DNA of 34,670 bases from a candidate division FCPU426 bacterium (GCA_003152075.1 PLZG01000081.1:7840-42509); one strand, 5' to 3'; numbered from the stretch's first letter, positions 9,901 to 17,201 are shown. Notes: a model not told the origin generated them from the letters alone. Numbers and translations: made by a program.

Positions 9901-10254
9901 ATTCGAACCGCAGGTTCCGCACTCATCCACGATCATAACGGTTGTCGAATGGCCGTTATAAGTCAGCATCGCGCAGGAGCCACAAGCGGCGCCGTTTTTC
10001 CAGCTTCCGGGATCAATCGCCGCGTAGTGGTTCTGATCGAACATATTCCAGTTCACTCCGCAGGCACCCAACGCGGTGGAATTTGAGGTCCCCAGATAAT
10101 AGGTCGTGGTTTGTTCGGTTACGGTAAATACGGTGGGGGGATCACTGGGACAATACTTGGTTGTGGTGAAGTTGATTTGGGCGAAGGCCGGGGAAAGAGG
10201 CATCAACCACAAAAAGGAATATAAAATTAAATTTCTATAGGTAAATAATTTCAA
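6991..10254 (-). CDS. Secreted multidomain bacterial expansin with carbohydrate-binding and FlgD-like C-terminal domains
   Basis: 1087 residues. The start is TTG 10254, preceded by an AGAGGG site; no later ATG leaves a usable signal peptide. The signal peptide ends at AFA-Q (residue 26). Residues about 40-150 form an expansin-type double-psi barrel: GACGV, GxxCGSCA, VDECG (Asp110) and HLDLSP (Asp123), matching the two key Asp residues of bacterial EXLX1. Residues about 163-275 resemble the CBM63-like second expansin domain (WHFVQCP, ITDVRGN). A linker leads to a beta-sandwich domain (about 335-512) ending IDDFGF, like CBM11-type cellulose-binding modules. A long Thr-rich linker, the domain shared with the cellulase gene (about 775-925, DNNGNGVVDGGD loop), a third linker and a FlgD-like Ig domain (about 992-1087, WDGTNKNGD) complete it. 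Expansins loosen cellulose networks without cutting them. The role of the C-terminal domain in surface attachment or sorting is inference. Confidence 0.87.
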   Translation of the reverse strand: MKLFTYRNLILYSFLWLMPLSPAFAQINFTTTKYCPSDPPTVFTVTEQTTTYYLGTSNSTALGACGVNWNMFDQNHYAAIDPGSWKNGAACGSCAMLTYNGHSTTVMIVDECGTCGSNSNHLDLSPTAYDELVNSPGCASIAGSTNGSVNTGGCPTAPGAGQVTWHFVQCPLAGSANISYNNGPGNITYEFKDGSNNGWHPIVFWDVLFPIQSVAVGTSAGGPFTNLNRDTTDSLPNFWGGTGQTNTAGPLYYVITDVRGNSVTLGPINSISPLMQANNSSFVAYGTTTAQMQGCVIGPTNTPTKTNTPGSPTATFTDTFTVTQTPTFTPLSGCKNVLYDGETAATNYASGSNWTTNTTVSEVTTSPHGGSNDLQLAYNWPAASFFAGLGWNWAKYSNVSPRIINLANYSVLEFWIRATTGAPVTSMTITLADWGGAGAGGVTASTPVTLSTYLPGGVTGTWQVVDIPVSAFTTGGASWSTAQVGEIDFATGLGMSSGTQTVFIDDFGFYGACPTNTPTPTFTRSPTPTNSFTLTSTPTNTFTKTNTPTLTNTPSNTLTLTATSTKTNTFTFSNTSTPTFTNTLAPFTNTFTPTSTGTPTFTSTVTNTFTFTPTSSSTFTKSNTPTATNTLTNTFTLTKTNTLTVTNTPTVTSTPTWTFTGTVSPTATPTKTLTPTLTGTSTSTSTGTSTSTFTLTSTKTPTSSSTFATTFTVTSTFTITNSATLTSSPTITYTPTLTFTGTLSPSATPTNTGTPTKTLTFTSTPSATATPTPVTLSVNMGPNPPTSSTKLPGVTGLPVLQFKLTNPGSNPATVNSLVFTGTGTGNFTTGITSVKLYLDNNGNGVVDGGDTLVGTATYSGGTVTFNLTTVIPVAASQTFLVTYDYSGSATNGTYIPSLTNGTGTNSTGGVMFNGMPLSGPTVTIAFGTNTPTNTGTSTYTPSNTSTPTFTGTSTNTFTATNTPTVTYTSTITNTRTPTRTFTPTPTATVPFVDIFTVDLNLFRPSMNKVVNINVQYNKFPGNYDLWIYNSVGEHIKTLDTTHLNSPVNKNYQWDGTNKNGDPCASGVYVLYLVEPFDRKIKRIVLIR
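7285..7479 (-). repeat. Thr-rich linker 3 of the expansin gene
   Basis: About 65 codons of TNTPT/TYTPS-type repeats separate the shared domain from the C-terminal FlgD-like Ig domain. The repeat is imperfect at the DNA level. Confidence 0.8.
7935..8712 (-). repeat. Thr-rich linker 2 of the expansin gene
   Basis: About 255 codons of TNTPT/TFTST-type repeats join the CBM-like domain to the domain shared with the cellulase. The composition is the same as in the cellulase linker, with degenerate third codon positions, but the linker is about one third as long. Confidence 0.85.
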
Positions 10255-10497
10255 CTAAAAACCCTCTTTTGGATAAATTGGCATATAAGAATAACCTTCA
10301 CAAAAGCCCTTTTGTAAGGAAAAACTGTGCAATTTCCATTCCCAAGTAAAGCTTTTTGGCAATTTAAGGGAAAAGCACCAAATACACGGTTTTATTGGGT
10401 TTTCATGAAATCCGTTCCAATAAACAATTGCAGGGTTTTTAACAAAATGGTGGGGAATTTAACTAAGAAAACGGGCTAAAAAAAGGAGGTCGAAACC

Positions 10498-11742
10498 TTA
10501 TTCTTCCTCTGCGGAAGCGACCGGTTCCCCCGCTTCCAGCCCCGGTTGATTATTGGTTGGTAATCCCTCGACATTTTTCAACTTCCGCTCAATCGAACGG
10601 GTTTTCTTGGCCGCGTCCTCAATGGTATTGCTGGCTTCCTGCAATTTCTTCTGAGTTTTTTCAAGAATACCAGCGAATAAACCAAACTCTTTTTTGACAA
10701 GTCCAAGAAGACTCCAAACCTCGCTGGTTCGCTTTTCAATGGCCAAGGTCCGAAATCCGATTTGAAGGGTATTCAATAGCGCGGCCAGGGTCGTGGGACC
10801 AGTAACAACGATTCGATATTCCCTTTGAAGGATGTCCAATAATCCGGGTTGGCGCAAAACTTCAGCGTAAAGTCCCTCAGTGGCCAAAAAAAGAATTCCG
10901 AAATCGGTAGTGAAAGGCGGGTCCAGGTATTTATCCCTTATATTTTTACCTTCCAGTTTAATGCGTGTCATCAACCCCTTGGTGGCCTCCTCCGCAGCCG
11001 GGGCGTTACCTTTTTCCAAAGCCTCATTCAAGCGTTGGTAATCTTCCAGGGGAAATTTTGCGTCAATGGGGAGCCAAATATCGCCACCGTTGCCTTGTTC
11101 CCGACCGGGAAGGCGGATGGCGAATTCCACCCGGTCTTCGCTTCCCTTTTTGGTGGCGATATTTTTAGCGTACTGTTCAGGTGCCATGATCTGTTGGAGA
11201 AGGCTTTCAAGTTGGACCTCGCCCCAAGTCCCCCGGGTCTTCACGTTATTCAAAACGGCTTTCAAGTCCCCTACGCTGGAAGCCAAGGATTGCATTTCAC
11301 CCAAACCCTGGTGGACCTTTTCCAGCCTTTCGCTAACTTGCCGGAAGGAATCGCTTAAACGTTTCTCAAGGGTAGCTTGCAACTTCTCATCCACGACGGT
11401 GCGCATCTGGTCCAGCTTTTGACCGTTGTCATCCTGCAAGAGGCGCAATTGCCTTTCCAGGGTCTCGCGGATCTTTTCCAATTTTTGTTCGTTGATTTGG
11501 GAAAACCCGGAAAGCTGTCGGTTCATTTCCTCGCGGGCGGCCCTTTCGTTGGCGCTGCCTTCCTCCCGGTTGCGGCCCATCTCATCCCTCAAAACTTTTT
11601 CGAGTTTTTCCTGCTCTCGTGAAAAATTCTCCAAGCGGCCCTCGAAGCCGCTTCCGTTGGAGACCGGCCACCGGAGTAATAGCACTAGGATGAAGAGAAG
11701 CATCCCTAGTCCAAAAGTGATCAAAACCCATTCCAAAACCAT
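10498..11742 (-). CDS. rmuC: RmuC family DNA recombination protein
   Basis: 414 residues, ATG start with GAGGAAA and AAGG purine tracts just upstream. One N-terminal membrane segment (about 4-24) is followed by a long Glu/Arg/Gln-rich coiled coil (about 35-150) and the RmuC core (about 165-380; GTWGEVQLE, LPIDAKFPLEDY, LFLATEGLYAEV, VTGPTTLAALLN). The tail is disordered. RmuC proteins are membrane-anchored and limit DNA rearrangement at inverted repeats in E. coli; the core is nuclease-like. The length is typical for the family. It is transcribed away from the neighbouring penicillin-binding-protein gene; the 246-base gap must hold both promoters, but no clear consensus boxes were found. A run of T follows the stop, but only a four-base stem precedes it, so a terminator is not claimed. 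Confidence 0.93.
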   Translation of the reverse strand: MVLEWVLITFGLGMLLFILVLLLRWPVSNGSGFEGRLENFSREQEKLEKVLRDEMGRNREEGSANERAAREEMNRQLSGFSQINEQKLEKIRETLERQLRLLQDDNGQKLDQMRTVVDEKLQATLEKRLSDSFRQVSERLEKVHQGLGEMQSLASSVGDLKAVLNNVKTRGTWGEVQLESLLQQIMAPEQYAKNIATKKGSEDRVEFAIRLPGREQGNGGDIWLPIDAKFPLEDYQRLNEALEKGNAPAAEEATKGLMTRIKLEGKNIRDKYLDPPFTTDFGILFLATEGLYAEVLRQPGLLDILQREYRIVVTGPTTLAALLNTLQIGFRTLAIEKRTSEVWSLLGLVKKEFGLFAGILEKTQKKLQEASNTIEDAAKKTRSIERKLKNVEGLPTNNQPGLEAGEPVASAEEE

Positions 11743-11988
11743 GCCTTATTTTCCTCACGAAAACGAAGTTAATCGAAACCTGTTTCCTTATAGTACCTTT
11801 TGCGAGTCAGCGCAACGGCCCCAAGAGCCGAGGACGAAAAGGGCCCCGGAGTTCCCTTGTGTTTTTCTCCATTGCCACTAAAATGCTTGGTTCCGGGCCT
11901 GATTTGCGGCCGCCAATGTCTTGGTTGATGCCTTTCCTGGGCCCTGGACCTAATACTTCGTACCTGTCTATCAAGGAGTCTTAAATCC

Positions 11989-13815
11989 ATGGCGTTAATC
12001 GACCCTTTTAGCCGTTACAAACCCCTTCCCCTATCCCGGAAACGCCGGGGGAAATTACCTTCTTTCCGCACCATGCTCCTATTTTTTATCCTGTTTTTGG
12101 GGTTGTTGACTTCCAAAACCTACCTGATGAACCAATTCAATTACCTCAAAGGGATTAAGTATTGGCACAACGGGGACTTGGAACTGGCAAAGGCCGAGTT
12201 CAACAAAGTTTTAACCCGCACCCCTGGGGACGCCAAGGCTGTGGACGGCTTGGGACTCGTGGAAATGAAGGCCGGCCACCTGGATAAATCCAAGGCCTTG
12301 TATGACCAAGCCATCAAAATGGGCTTGGGTTACAGCAGGAAGTTCAACCACTTAAAAACGGGTCAGGCCTTCATTGACGAGGGCAAATATGTCGAGGCCG
12401 AGTTGGAACTCCAGCACGCCTTAGAGCTTCAATCCACTAACCCGGATATCTATATCGCCCTGGGAACCGTCGAAAGAGCCTTGGGGCAGGTCAACAAGGG
12501 CGAGAAATATTATGAAACCGCCCTTAACTACGATCCTAAAAACAAAAAAATGCAGGTTCTTTTAGAACAGGCCCGGGCGGAAAAAGACCAAGGTTCTATC
12601 TCCTATATTTTTGACCGAAACGGAGTCCCCCTCGCTATTGAGTTCACAAAAAACGGCGAGCGCGGGTACCCCTTCGGGAAAGAATGCGCCCATGTTATCG
12701 GCTACACCGATACCCAGACCATCAACAACCGCGGTACCACCGGTTTGGAGAAAATCTATCAGCAATATTTCCCAGGAAACAAACTTTACCTGACCCTGGA
12801 CAGCCGAATTCAACGAATCATCTCAAAAGCAATGGGTTGGCAAAAGGGAGCGATTATCGTGTTAAACCCTCGCACAGGGGAAATTCTCGGGTGCATATCC
12901 CAGCCTACCTTCACCCCGGAAAAGGTTCGTGACCAATGGTGGAATTATTTCGCCAACAAGAATATCCCCCTCAAAAACCGGGCCTTCGAAAGCCTATATG
13001 AGCCGGGCTCCATCATCAAGATCGTCAGTTCCGCCGCGGCCGTCGAAAAAAACATCAACCTCAACACCGTATTTCCCCTTTTCTGCAAAGGCTACACTTA
13101 CATTGATAACCAAATTTTTTATGACTGGCAAAAGCATAAGACCATCAAAACCCTCGAGGAAGCTTTTGACACTTCCTGCAATATGGCTTACGCGAAGCTT
13201 GGCATGACGCTGGGAGAAGATGTTCTGTTGGAATACAACAACCGTTTCGGGTTTAACTCCGTTCCAAAAACCCTCAACATCCCTGTAACGCCCGGCTTCT
13301 CCCCCAAGTTGGGACTCACCCGATATGAGTTGGCTCAATCCGCGACCGGCCTGGGAAAATCATTCCGCATCACCCCCCTTAACGCCGCCCTTCTGGTGTC
13401 CGCTATCGCCGACGACGGCGTCATGATGTCTCCCTACCTGGTCGACAAATTGACGAACATCAATGGAAAAGTGCTTGAGGAAAACAAACCTTCCGTTTAC
13501 AAAAGCACCATCACTCGGCAAACAGCCCAGTTCCTTACGACCATGATGTTGAACGACGTGGAACGAGGGATTGGGGTTAAGGCCCGGGTGAAGGGGATAA
13601 AGATTGCGGGAAAAACCGGAACCTCCGGGAGCCGCGACCCTAATTTCCACGCCTGGTTCATCAGCTTCGCGCCCTCCGACAACCCAAAAATTGCCATGGC
13701 CATCCTTTGTGAAAACGGTGGCACAGGCAAGGATGTGGCCGCGCCCATCGCCAAAAAAATCTATGAGGGAATTTCGGAAATCATGGACCTAACCACAGAA
13801 GGTGGTAAAAAATAG
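11989..13815 (+). CDS. TPR-containing penicillin-binding protein (class B-type transpeptidase)
   Basis: 608 residues, ATG start with AAGGAG about nine bases upstream. A basic N-terminus precedes one membrane anchor (about 29-46). TPR-like helical repeats follow (about 50-195; GDLELAKAEFNKVL, GKYVEAELELQHAL, GQVNKGEKYYETAL). A short PBP-dimer-like segment (IFDRNGVPLA, HVIGYTD, GTTGLEKIY) leads to the transpeptidase domain. That domain has all three penicillin-binding motifs: SIIK with Ser341/Lys344, SCN at 396-398, and KTGT at 542-545. It should cross-link peptidoglycan in the periplasm. The order anchor-TPR-transpeptidase is unusual; class B enzymes usually have a pedestal domain instead. No shape-determining or division genes adjoin it, so its pathway is open. 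Confidence 0.9.
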   Translation: MALIDPFSRYKPLPLSRKRRGKLPSFRTMLLFFILFLGLLTSKTYLMNQFNYLKGIKYWHNGDLELAKAEFNKVLTRTPGDAKAVDGLGLVEMKAGHLDKSKALYDQAIKMGLGYSRKFNHLKTGQAFIDEGKYVEAELELQHALELQSTNPDIYIALGTVERALGQVNKGEKYYETALNYDPKNKKMQVLLEQARAEKDQGSISYIFDRNGVPLAIEFTKNGERGYPFGKECAHVIGYTDTQTINNRGTTGLEKIYQQYFPGNKLYLTLDSRIQRIISKAMGWQKGAIIVLNPRTGEILGCISQPTFTPEKVRDQWWNYFANKNIPLKNRAFESLYEPGSIIKIVSSAAAVEKNINLNTVFPLFCKGYTYIDNQIFYDWQKHKTIKTLEEAFDTSCNMAYAKLGMTLGEDVLLEYNNRFGFNSVPKTLNIPVTPGFSPKLGLTRYELAQSATGLGKSFRITPLNAALLVSAIADDGVMMSPYLVDKLTNINGKVLEENKPSVYKSTITRQTAQFLTTMMLNDVERGIGVKARVKGIKIAGKTGTSGSRDPNFHAWFISFAPSDNPKIAMAILCENGGTGKDVAAPIAKKIYEGISEIMDLTTEGGKK

Positions 13816-13966
13816 CTGTCATTGCGAGGAATGTCCGGCGAGTAGCCGGGTGCTCATAACGAAGCAACCTCAGTTTAAATATGCCTTGCAGGTGTTCAAT
13901 CTAACGGTTTAACCCACCCATGAACTGGGGTTGCTTCGCCGCAGAATTCGCCGCTCGCAATGTCAG
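13816..13966. repeat. 151-bp palindromic intergenic repeat with nested inverted arms
   Basis: The outer arms CTGTCATTGCGAG (13816-13828) and CTCGCAATGTCAG (13954-13966) are inverted repeats with one mismatch. Inner arms at 13860-13875 (CGAAGCAACCTCAGTT) and 13923-13938 (AACTGGGGTTGCTTCG) also pair with one mismatch. The element starts immediately after the penicillin-binding-protein stop codon and ends 26 bases before the next gene. Repeats with TGTCATTGCGAG ends are, from memory, scattered through many bacterial genomes and behave like small non-autonomous elements. No protein is encoded. Confidence 0.8.
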
Positions 13967-13992
13967 TTTATTTATCTTTTTAAGGGGAATTC

Positions 13993-14220
13993 ATGATTTG
14001 GCTGGAAACCGCAGCTTCGTTCATCATGGGAACCATCGGGGCCTACATGATGTATCGGGGGAAAAAAATTCAAGACTCCAAAATGATCATGTGGGGGGGC
14101 GCGCTTATCGTTCTTTCTTACTTGCTGTTTTCTTGGGGCGGAAACGATGAATCTTCCAAAGCCGTCCTAAACAAACTGATGCCCACGGCCACCGAACCAC
14201 CACAACAGCAACAGCCTTAG
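13993..14220 (+). CDS. Small membrane protein, unknown function
   Basis: 75 residues, ATG start with AAGGGGA six bases upstream, which supports translation. Two predicted membrane segments (about 5-21 and 33-48) flank a short basic loop (RGKKIQDSK). The tail is polar and ends in a Gln-rich stretch. I do not recognise the family. It lies downstream of the penicillin-binding-protein gene, separated from it by the palindromic repeat, and converges on the M24 peptidase gene 20 bases away. Confidence 0.7.
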   Translation: MIWLETAASFIMGTIGAYMMYRGKKIQDSKMIMWGGALIVLSYLLFSWGGNDESSKAVLNKLMPTATEPPQQQQP

Positions 14221-14240
14221 ATCTTGCCTTTAGATTTGCT

Positions 14241-15383
14241 TCAGGAGATTTCGAGTTTTTTGGGATAAACGGTCAAGTTCTGGTGTCCTTTGTCCGTAAC
14301 AACCAGAAGGTCTTCGATTCGAACCGCCCCCACTCCAGGATAGTAAAGTCCCGGCTCCACCGTCACCACTTCCCCCTTTTTCAAGACATGATCCGAGGAA
14401 TTAACGCGCGGGGGTTCGTGCACGTCCAACCCTAACCCATGCCCGGTACCATGGAAAAAGCCCACCATCGTTCCATTGCGTTTCTCCGTGAAGTAACCCC
14501 GGTTTTCCATATCCCATTGGATAGTTTGGTGAACGGCCCTGCCATTAACCCCGGGCGCCACCATATCGATTCCCCTTTCCTGGGCCACCTTGACTGCTTC
14601 ATACTGGGCCTTTAATGCCGGGGAAGCCTTACCCTTCACGAATGTGCGGGTAATGTCGGCGTAATAAAAGGTATCCGCTGACCTGGGGAAGACATCCACG
14701 ATTAGGGATTGGTTCGCCCAAACCGGCCCAGTGCCCGTATTGTGCGGGTCGCAACCCAGGTTGCCGCTGGCCACGATGGTGTGGCTTCCGATGCAGTTGT
14801 CCTCCATCATGGAGACATTGAGAACCTTCTTCAGTAACTCGCTGGTGACCTTTTGACCTCCGTAATGAACGAACTTACCTTTGATTTTGGACTTCCGGAG
14901 CAAATCCTCCAGCTTATGGATAGCCGTTTCCGTATACCGAAGCGACTGGGTGATCATCCGAACTTCTTCTTTAGACTTGTAAACCCTTTCCTCAAAGAAA
15001 GGGTCAGTCTTGCTTTCAACCTTTATTCCCCTTTTCCGCAGGGCATCCGCTAACCCAAGGTTAAAGTTATCAGGCACTTGGATTGTTTTGATTTTATTGG
15101 ATTTGAGGAAATAAGCCGTAACATCCGCCACGCCAGGCTTGTCGTTGCCAGCTTTCCTTGCCTTGACCTGCCAGTCGGAGTAGGAAAGAACCTCATCCAC
15201 CTTGGCTTGCTTTTGGGACCGCCCAAGTTCCAGGTCGCTCATAAGAATGATTTTCTTGCCTTTGATTTGGAAAAAGGGAAAAGGGTCCGGAACGGAAAAT
15301 TTGACAGCGTAGTAGAGATTGGAATCGTACTCGCTGGCGGCATACATCATTAAAGCTGGTTCGTTTCGTTTCATAACTTCCAT
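14241..15383 (-). CDS. M24 family metallopeptidase (Xaa-Pro aminopeptidase-like)
   Basis: 380 residues. An N-terminal creatinase-type domain (about 1-145) is followed by the pita-bread peptidase domain. The five metal ligands are visible: Asp230 (VDVFP), Asp243 (ADITRTF), His in GTGHGLGLD, Glu in TVEPGLYY and Glu in RIEDLL. Such enzymes remove N-terminal residues next to proline or cleave dipeptides, normally in the cytoplasm; no signal peptide is seen. The start is ambiguous: ATG 15383 (preceded by GGGAAAGAG) or ATG 15374 (preceded by GGAAG). It may be the last gene of a minus-strand run, but the hairpin repeat at 15441-15530 lies upstream. Confidence 0.9.
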   Translation of the reverse strand: MEVMKRNEPALMMYAASEYDSNLYYAVKFSVPDPFPFFQIKGKKIILMSDLELGRSQKQAKVDEVLSYSDWQVKARKAGNDKPGVADVTAYFLKSNKIKTIQVPDNFNLGLADALRKRGIKVESKTDPFFEERVYKSKEEVRMITQSLRYTETAIHKLEDLLRKSKIKGKFVHYGGQKVTSELLKKVLNVSMMEDNCIGSHTIVASGNLGCDPHNTGTGPVWANQSLIVDVFPRSADTFYYADITRTFVKGKASPALKAQYEAVKVAQERGIDMVAPGVNGRAVHQTIQWDMENRGYFTEKRNGTMVGFFHGTGHGLGLDVHEPPRVNSSDHVLKKGEVVTVEPGLYYPGVGAVRIEDLLVVTDKGHQNLTVYPKKLEIS

Positions 15384-15440
15384 TTCTCTTTCCCACTTAG
15401 CTTTATAAACAGAGCTTTAGACTTCGAGTTCTGCTGTTCC

Positions 15441-15530
15441 CCTTCTCCCTTGACGGGAGAAGGCTGGGATGAGGGCGAAACACATTTGACCAATTACCCC
15501 TCCCCCTACCCTCTCCCGCAAGGGGCGAGG
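15441..15530. repeat. Dispersed-type double-hairpin intergenic repeat
   Basis: Hairpin one is a perfect 9-bp stem, CCTTCTCCC (15441-15449) with GGGAGAAGG (15455-15463) and a five-base loop. Hairpin two is CCTCTCCC (15510-15517) with GGGCGAGG (15523-15530), one mismatch and a five-base loop. Similar CCTTCTCCC/CCCTCTCCC elements recur in many bacterial genomes as far as I recall. It sits between the beta-barrel gene and the M24 peptidase gene, so it could also form RNA structure in a readthrough transcript. Confidence 0.65.
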
Positions 15531-15561
15531 ATTTATTAATTTGTTAAATTCAAAATTGCCT

Positions 15562-16053
15562 TTAAAAGTAGTATCGCGCTCCAAGGTCACCATAAACGAA
15601 AAAGGCGGAAGCGCCGCTTCCAAACCAAATTTCCGGAACCACTTGGACATAAATATCAACCGGGATATTGACCCGGTCAAAGAGGTAGGTAATACCAACC
15701 ACGCCCCGGGCCCCAACAGTAACATTGGTCTGAATAGACAAATCAGCCCCAGCGCCGAAATAAAGCGGCATCAGGCCCTGGTTGGGATGAATAACATCAT
15801 AGGTATGCCAAAGGTAATCGCATTGTAAAAGGGCCAACCCATTGCCCAGTTTCACTGCGGGCTGGAGGGCGTCTTGCCGGTCAATCCAGAATTTACCAAC
15901 AGCGCCCCAGGTGCCTGGGTCCCCCAACTCGAGACCTAACCCAAAGGGACCTCCCCCCTTGATGGGCGAATCACCGGCCATTAACCGGCCCGGGATAATG
16001 GCCAGCGAAATCAAAGTAAGCGCCACCATGAACCACTTCATTACTACTTTCAT
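15562..16053 (-). CDS. Small outer-membrane beta-barrel protein (BAPKO_0422/DUF3996-like)
   Basis: 163 residues, ATG start with a strong AAAGGAGG site. A signal peptide (KWFMVALTLISLAIIPG, cleavage near LMA-G, residue 26) precedes alternating beta-strand sequence (GPFGLGLELG, WHTYDVI, LYFGAGADL, GARGVVGITYLF) ending in the aromatic C-terminus RYYF typical of outer-membrane barrels. The GxGLGxxLGxPxG pattern and the overall layout resemble the eight-stranded BAPKO_0422-like family first described in Borrelia. The function is unknown; its presence supports a diderm envelope. It is followed by the double-hairpin repeat. Confidence 0.75.
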   Translation of the reverse strand: MKVVMKWFMVALTLISLAIIPGRLMAGDSPIKGGGPFGLGLELGDPGTWGAVGKFWIDRQDALQPAVKLGNGLALLQCDYLWHTYDVIHPNQGLMPLYFGAGADLSIQTNVTVGARGVVGITYLFDRVNIPVDIYVQVVPEIWFGSGASAFFVYGDLGARYYF

Positions 16054-16077
16054 GCCGCCTCCTTTTAGAAGCTCAGT

Positions 16078-16566
16078 TTAAAGACTTTCCCTCAACTGTC
16101 TCAGCTTCACCCGACGCTTCAATTCTTCCCGAAGTTCTCGCATTTTACCCGTGAGTTTTTCGGGTGATATCTCAAGGAAGTTTTCTTCGGTTTCAAGACT
16201 TTTCGGCGGTTCAAATTCTGAAGTCTCAGAATCCACAAACATCACTTCGGGAAGTTCCAGGTTATCCCGGTAATTCTCACCCATCTCGGCGAAATAATCT
16301 TTCTTATTAACAAACTTTCGAAACCTGTAAATCAAGGCCCCCAGTTCCTTTTTACCCTCGATAACTTTATGGATGAAATGGACTTCTAAATCCATGTCGC
16401 GGATAGCCATTTGGTCCTCAGGGAAATAACTGGCGACGAAGTCGATCAGCCATTTGAAGGTCTGTTCCAGGTACATCTGCTGGGATTCCTGGAATGCCCG
16501 CAGTTGCTCCTCGATTTCCTTCTCGCTCATTTCACTCTCGGCCGGTTGGTCGGAATGTTCATGCAT
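16078..16566 (-). CDS. Conserved-looking hypothetical protein, helical
   Basis: 162 residues from ATG 16566, chosen because a GGGGGG tract lies nine bases upstream; an in-frame ATG at 16599 has no ribosome site. The protein is rich in Glu, Lys and Arg and probably mostly alpha-helical: EKEIEEQLRAFQES near the N-terminus, a central block FKWLIDFVASYFPEDQMAIRD, and a basic C-terminal helix (MRELREELKRRVKLR). There is no signal peptide or membrane segment. I do not recognise a family. It ends 24 bases before the barrel-protein gene, so the two may be co-transcribed. Confidence 0.65.
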   Translation of the reverse strand: MHEHSDQPAESEMSEKEIEEQLRAFQESQQMYLEQTFKWLIDFVASYFPEDQMAIRDMDLEVHFIHKVIEGKKELGALIYRFRKFVNKKDYFAEMGENYRDNLELPEVMFVDSETSEFEPPKSLETEENFLEISPEKLTGKMRELREELKRRVKLRQLRESL

Positions 16567-16575
16567 GTTGGCTGT

Positions 16576-16581
16576 CCCCCC
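16576..16581 (-). promoter_or_regulatory. Ribosome binding site deciding the start at 16566
   Basis: On the minus strand, GGGGGG lies nine bases before ATG 16566, while the upstream in-frame ATG at 16599 has only a T-rich leader. This favours the shorter protein. Confidence 0.55.
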
Positions 16582-16628
16582 TAAAATTTGGCCCATCATA
16601 CAAAAAACACTAAGAGGTTAAAATCTTT

Positions 16629-17201
16629 TCATGGGGTCAGGTTGAATTCCTGGAGGACGGTGTAGACCGGTCCCGTGGGTTTCAGTTCACTTTGCATCAG
16701 GGCGAAAGACTTCACCTGCATCTTACCGATCAAAGCCGGCACTTTTCCTTCCAGCTTCGGCATGATGGTCTTGGCACCCTTGAACCCCTTGACCCGGCCC
16801 AAGGTTACATGGGCGTTGAATTCCCGATCTTCCTGTTTCTGCCCGAACCCTTGAAGACTTTTGGATATGCCAGTGGCCAAATCCCGAAGGGGTTCCCAGC
16901 CTTGGGTCACGGGGGCGAAAAGGACCTTGGGCTTCTTTAAATTCGGAAAGGCCCCTAAGCCCCCCAATTGCATTTCAAAAGGTGTCACGCCCTGGCGTGC
17001 TTGCCTTAACTTCTCAATCACCAAAGCTAACCTGCCTTTCGGAACATCGCCCAAAAAGCATAAGGTTAAATGAAGGTTTCCAGGTTCCAACCACTTTACC
17101 GGAACATCCAAAGGGGAAACTTGGTTAATGGCCGAGGTCAGGCCGTCTTGTAACCTTCGGTCAAGCAATACGGAAACAAACAGCCTCCAAGGGTTCTCCA
17201 T
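16629..17201 (-). CDS. thpR: RNA 2',3'-cyclic phosphodiesterase (2H / LigT family)
   Basis: 190 residues from ATG 17201 (AGGGAG eight bases upstream), the usual length for ThpR. Both 2H signature motifs are present: HLTLCFLG near residue 41 and HVTLGRVK near residue 131. The family opens 2',3'-cyclic phosphates on RNA; the in vivo role is not settled. The same frame stays open up to TTG 17438, which has an AAGGAT site overlapping the end of cinA. That would add 79 basic, low-complexity residues containing the phrase SDRSESN. I prefer the short form because family similarity starts at MENPWRLFVS and the extension covers a repeat-like palindrome. It is downstream of cinA in a tight minus-strand series. 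Confidence 0.85.
   Translation of the reverse strand: MENPWRLFVSVLLDRRLQDGLTSAINQVSPLDVPVKWLEPGNLHLTLCFLGDVPKGRLALVIEKLRQARQGVTPFEMQLGGLGAFPNLKKPKVLFAPVTQGWEPLRDLATGISKSLQGFGQKQEDREFNAHVTLGRVKGFKGAKTIMPKLEGKVPALIGKMQVKSFALMQSELKPTGPVYTVLQEFNLTP

Noticed and set aside
10470-10500. Terminator after rmuC
   Set aside because: A T7 run is present, but the preceding AGGT-TTCG-ACCT stem is only four base pairs and overlaps the stop codon.
11743-11988. Minus-strand frame in the rmuC/penicillin-binding-protein gap
   Set aside because: It encodes basic low-complexity sequence with no similarity I recognise; the gap more likely holds divergent promoters.
11900-11988. Sigma-70-type promoter before the penicillin-binding-protein gene
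   Set aside because: TTGATG and TAATAC occur, but with a spacer of about 20 bases, too far from the usual 16-18 to claim.
13920-14150. Plus-strand frame starting inside the palindromic repeat
   Set aside because: It overlaps the 75-residue membrane-protein gene in another frame; only the latter has a ribosome site and membrane segments.
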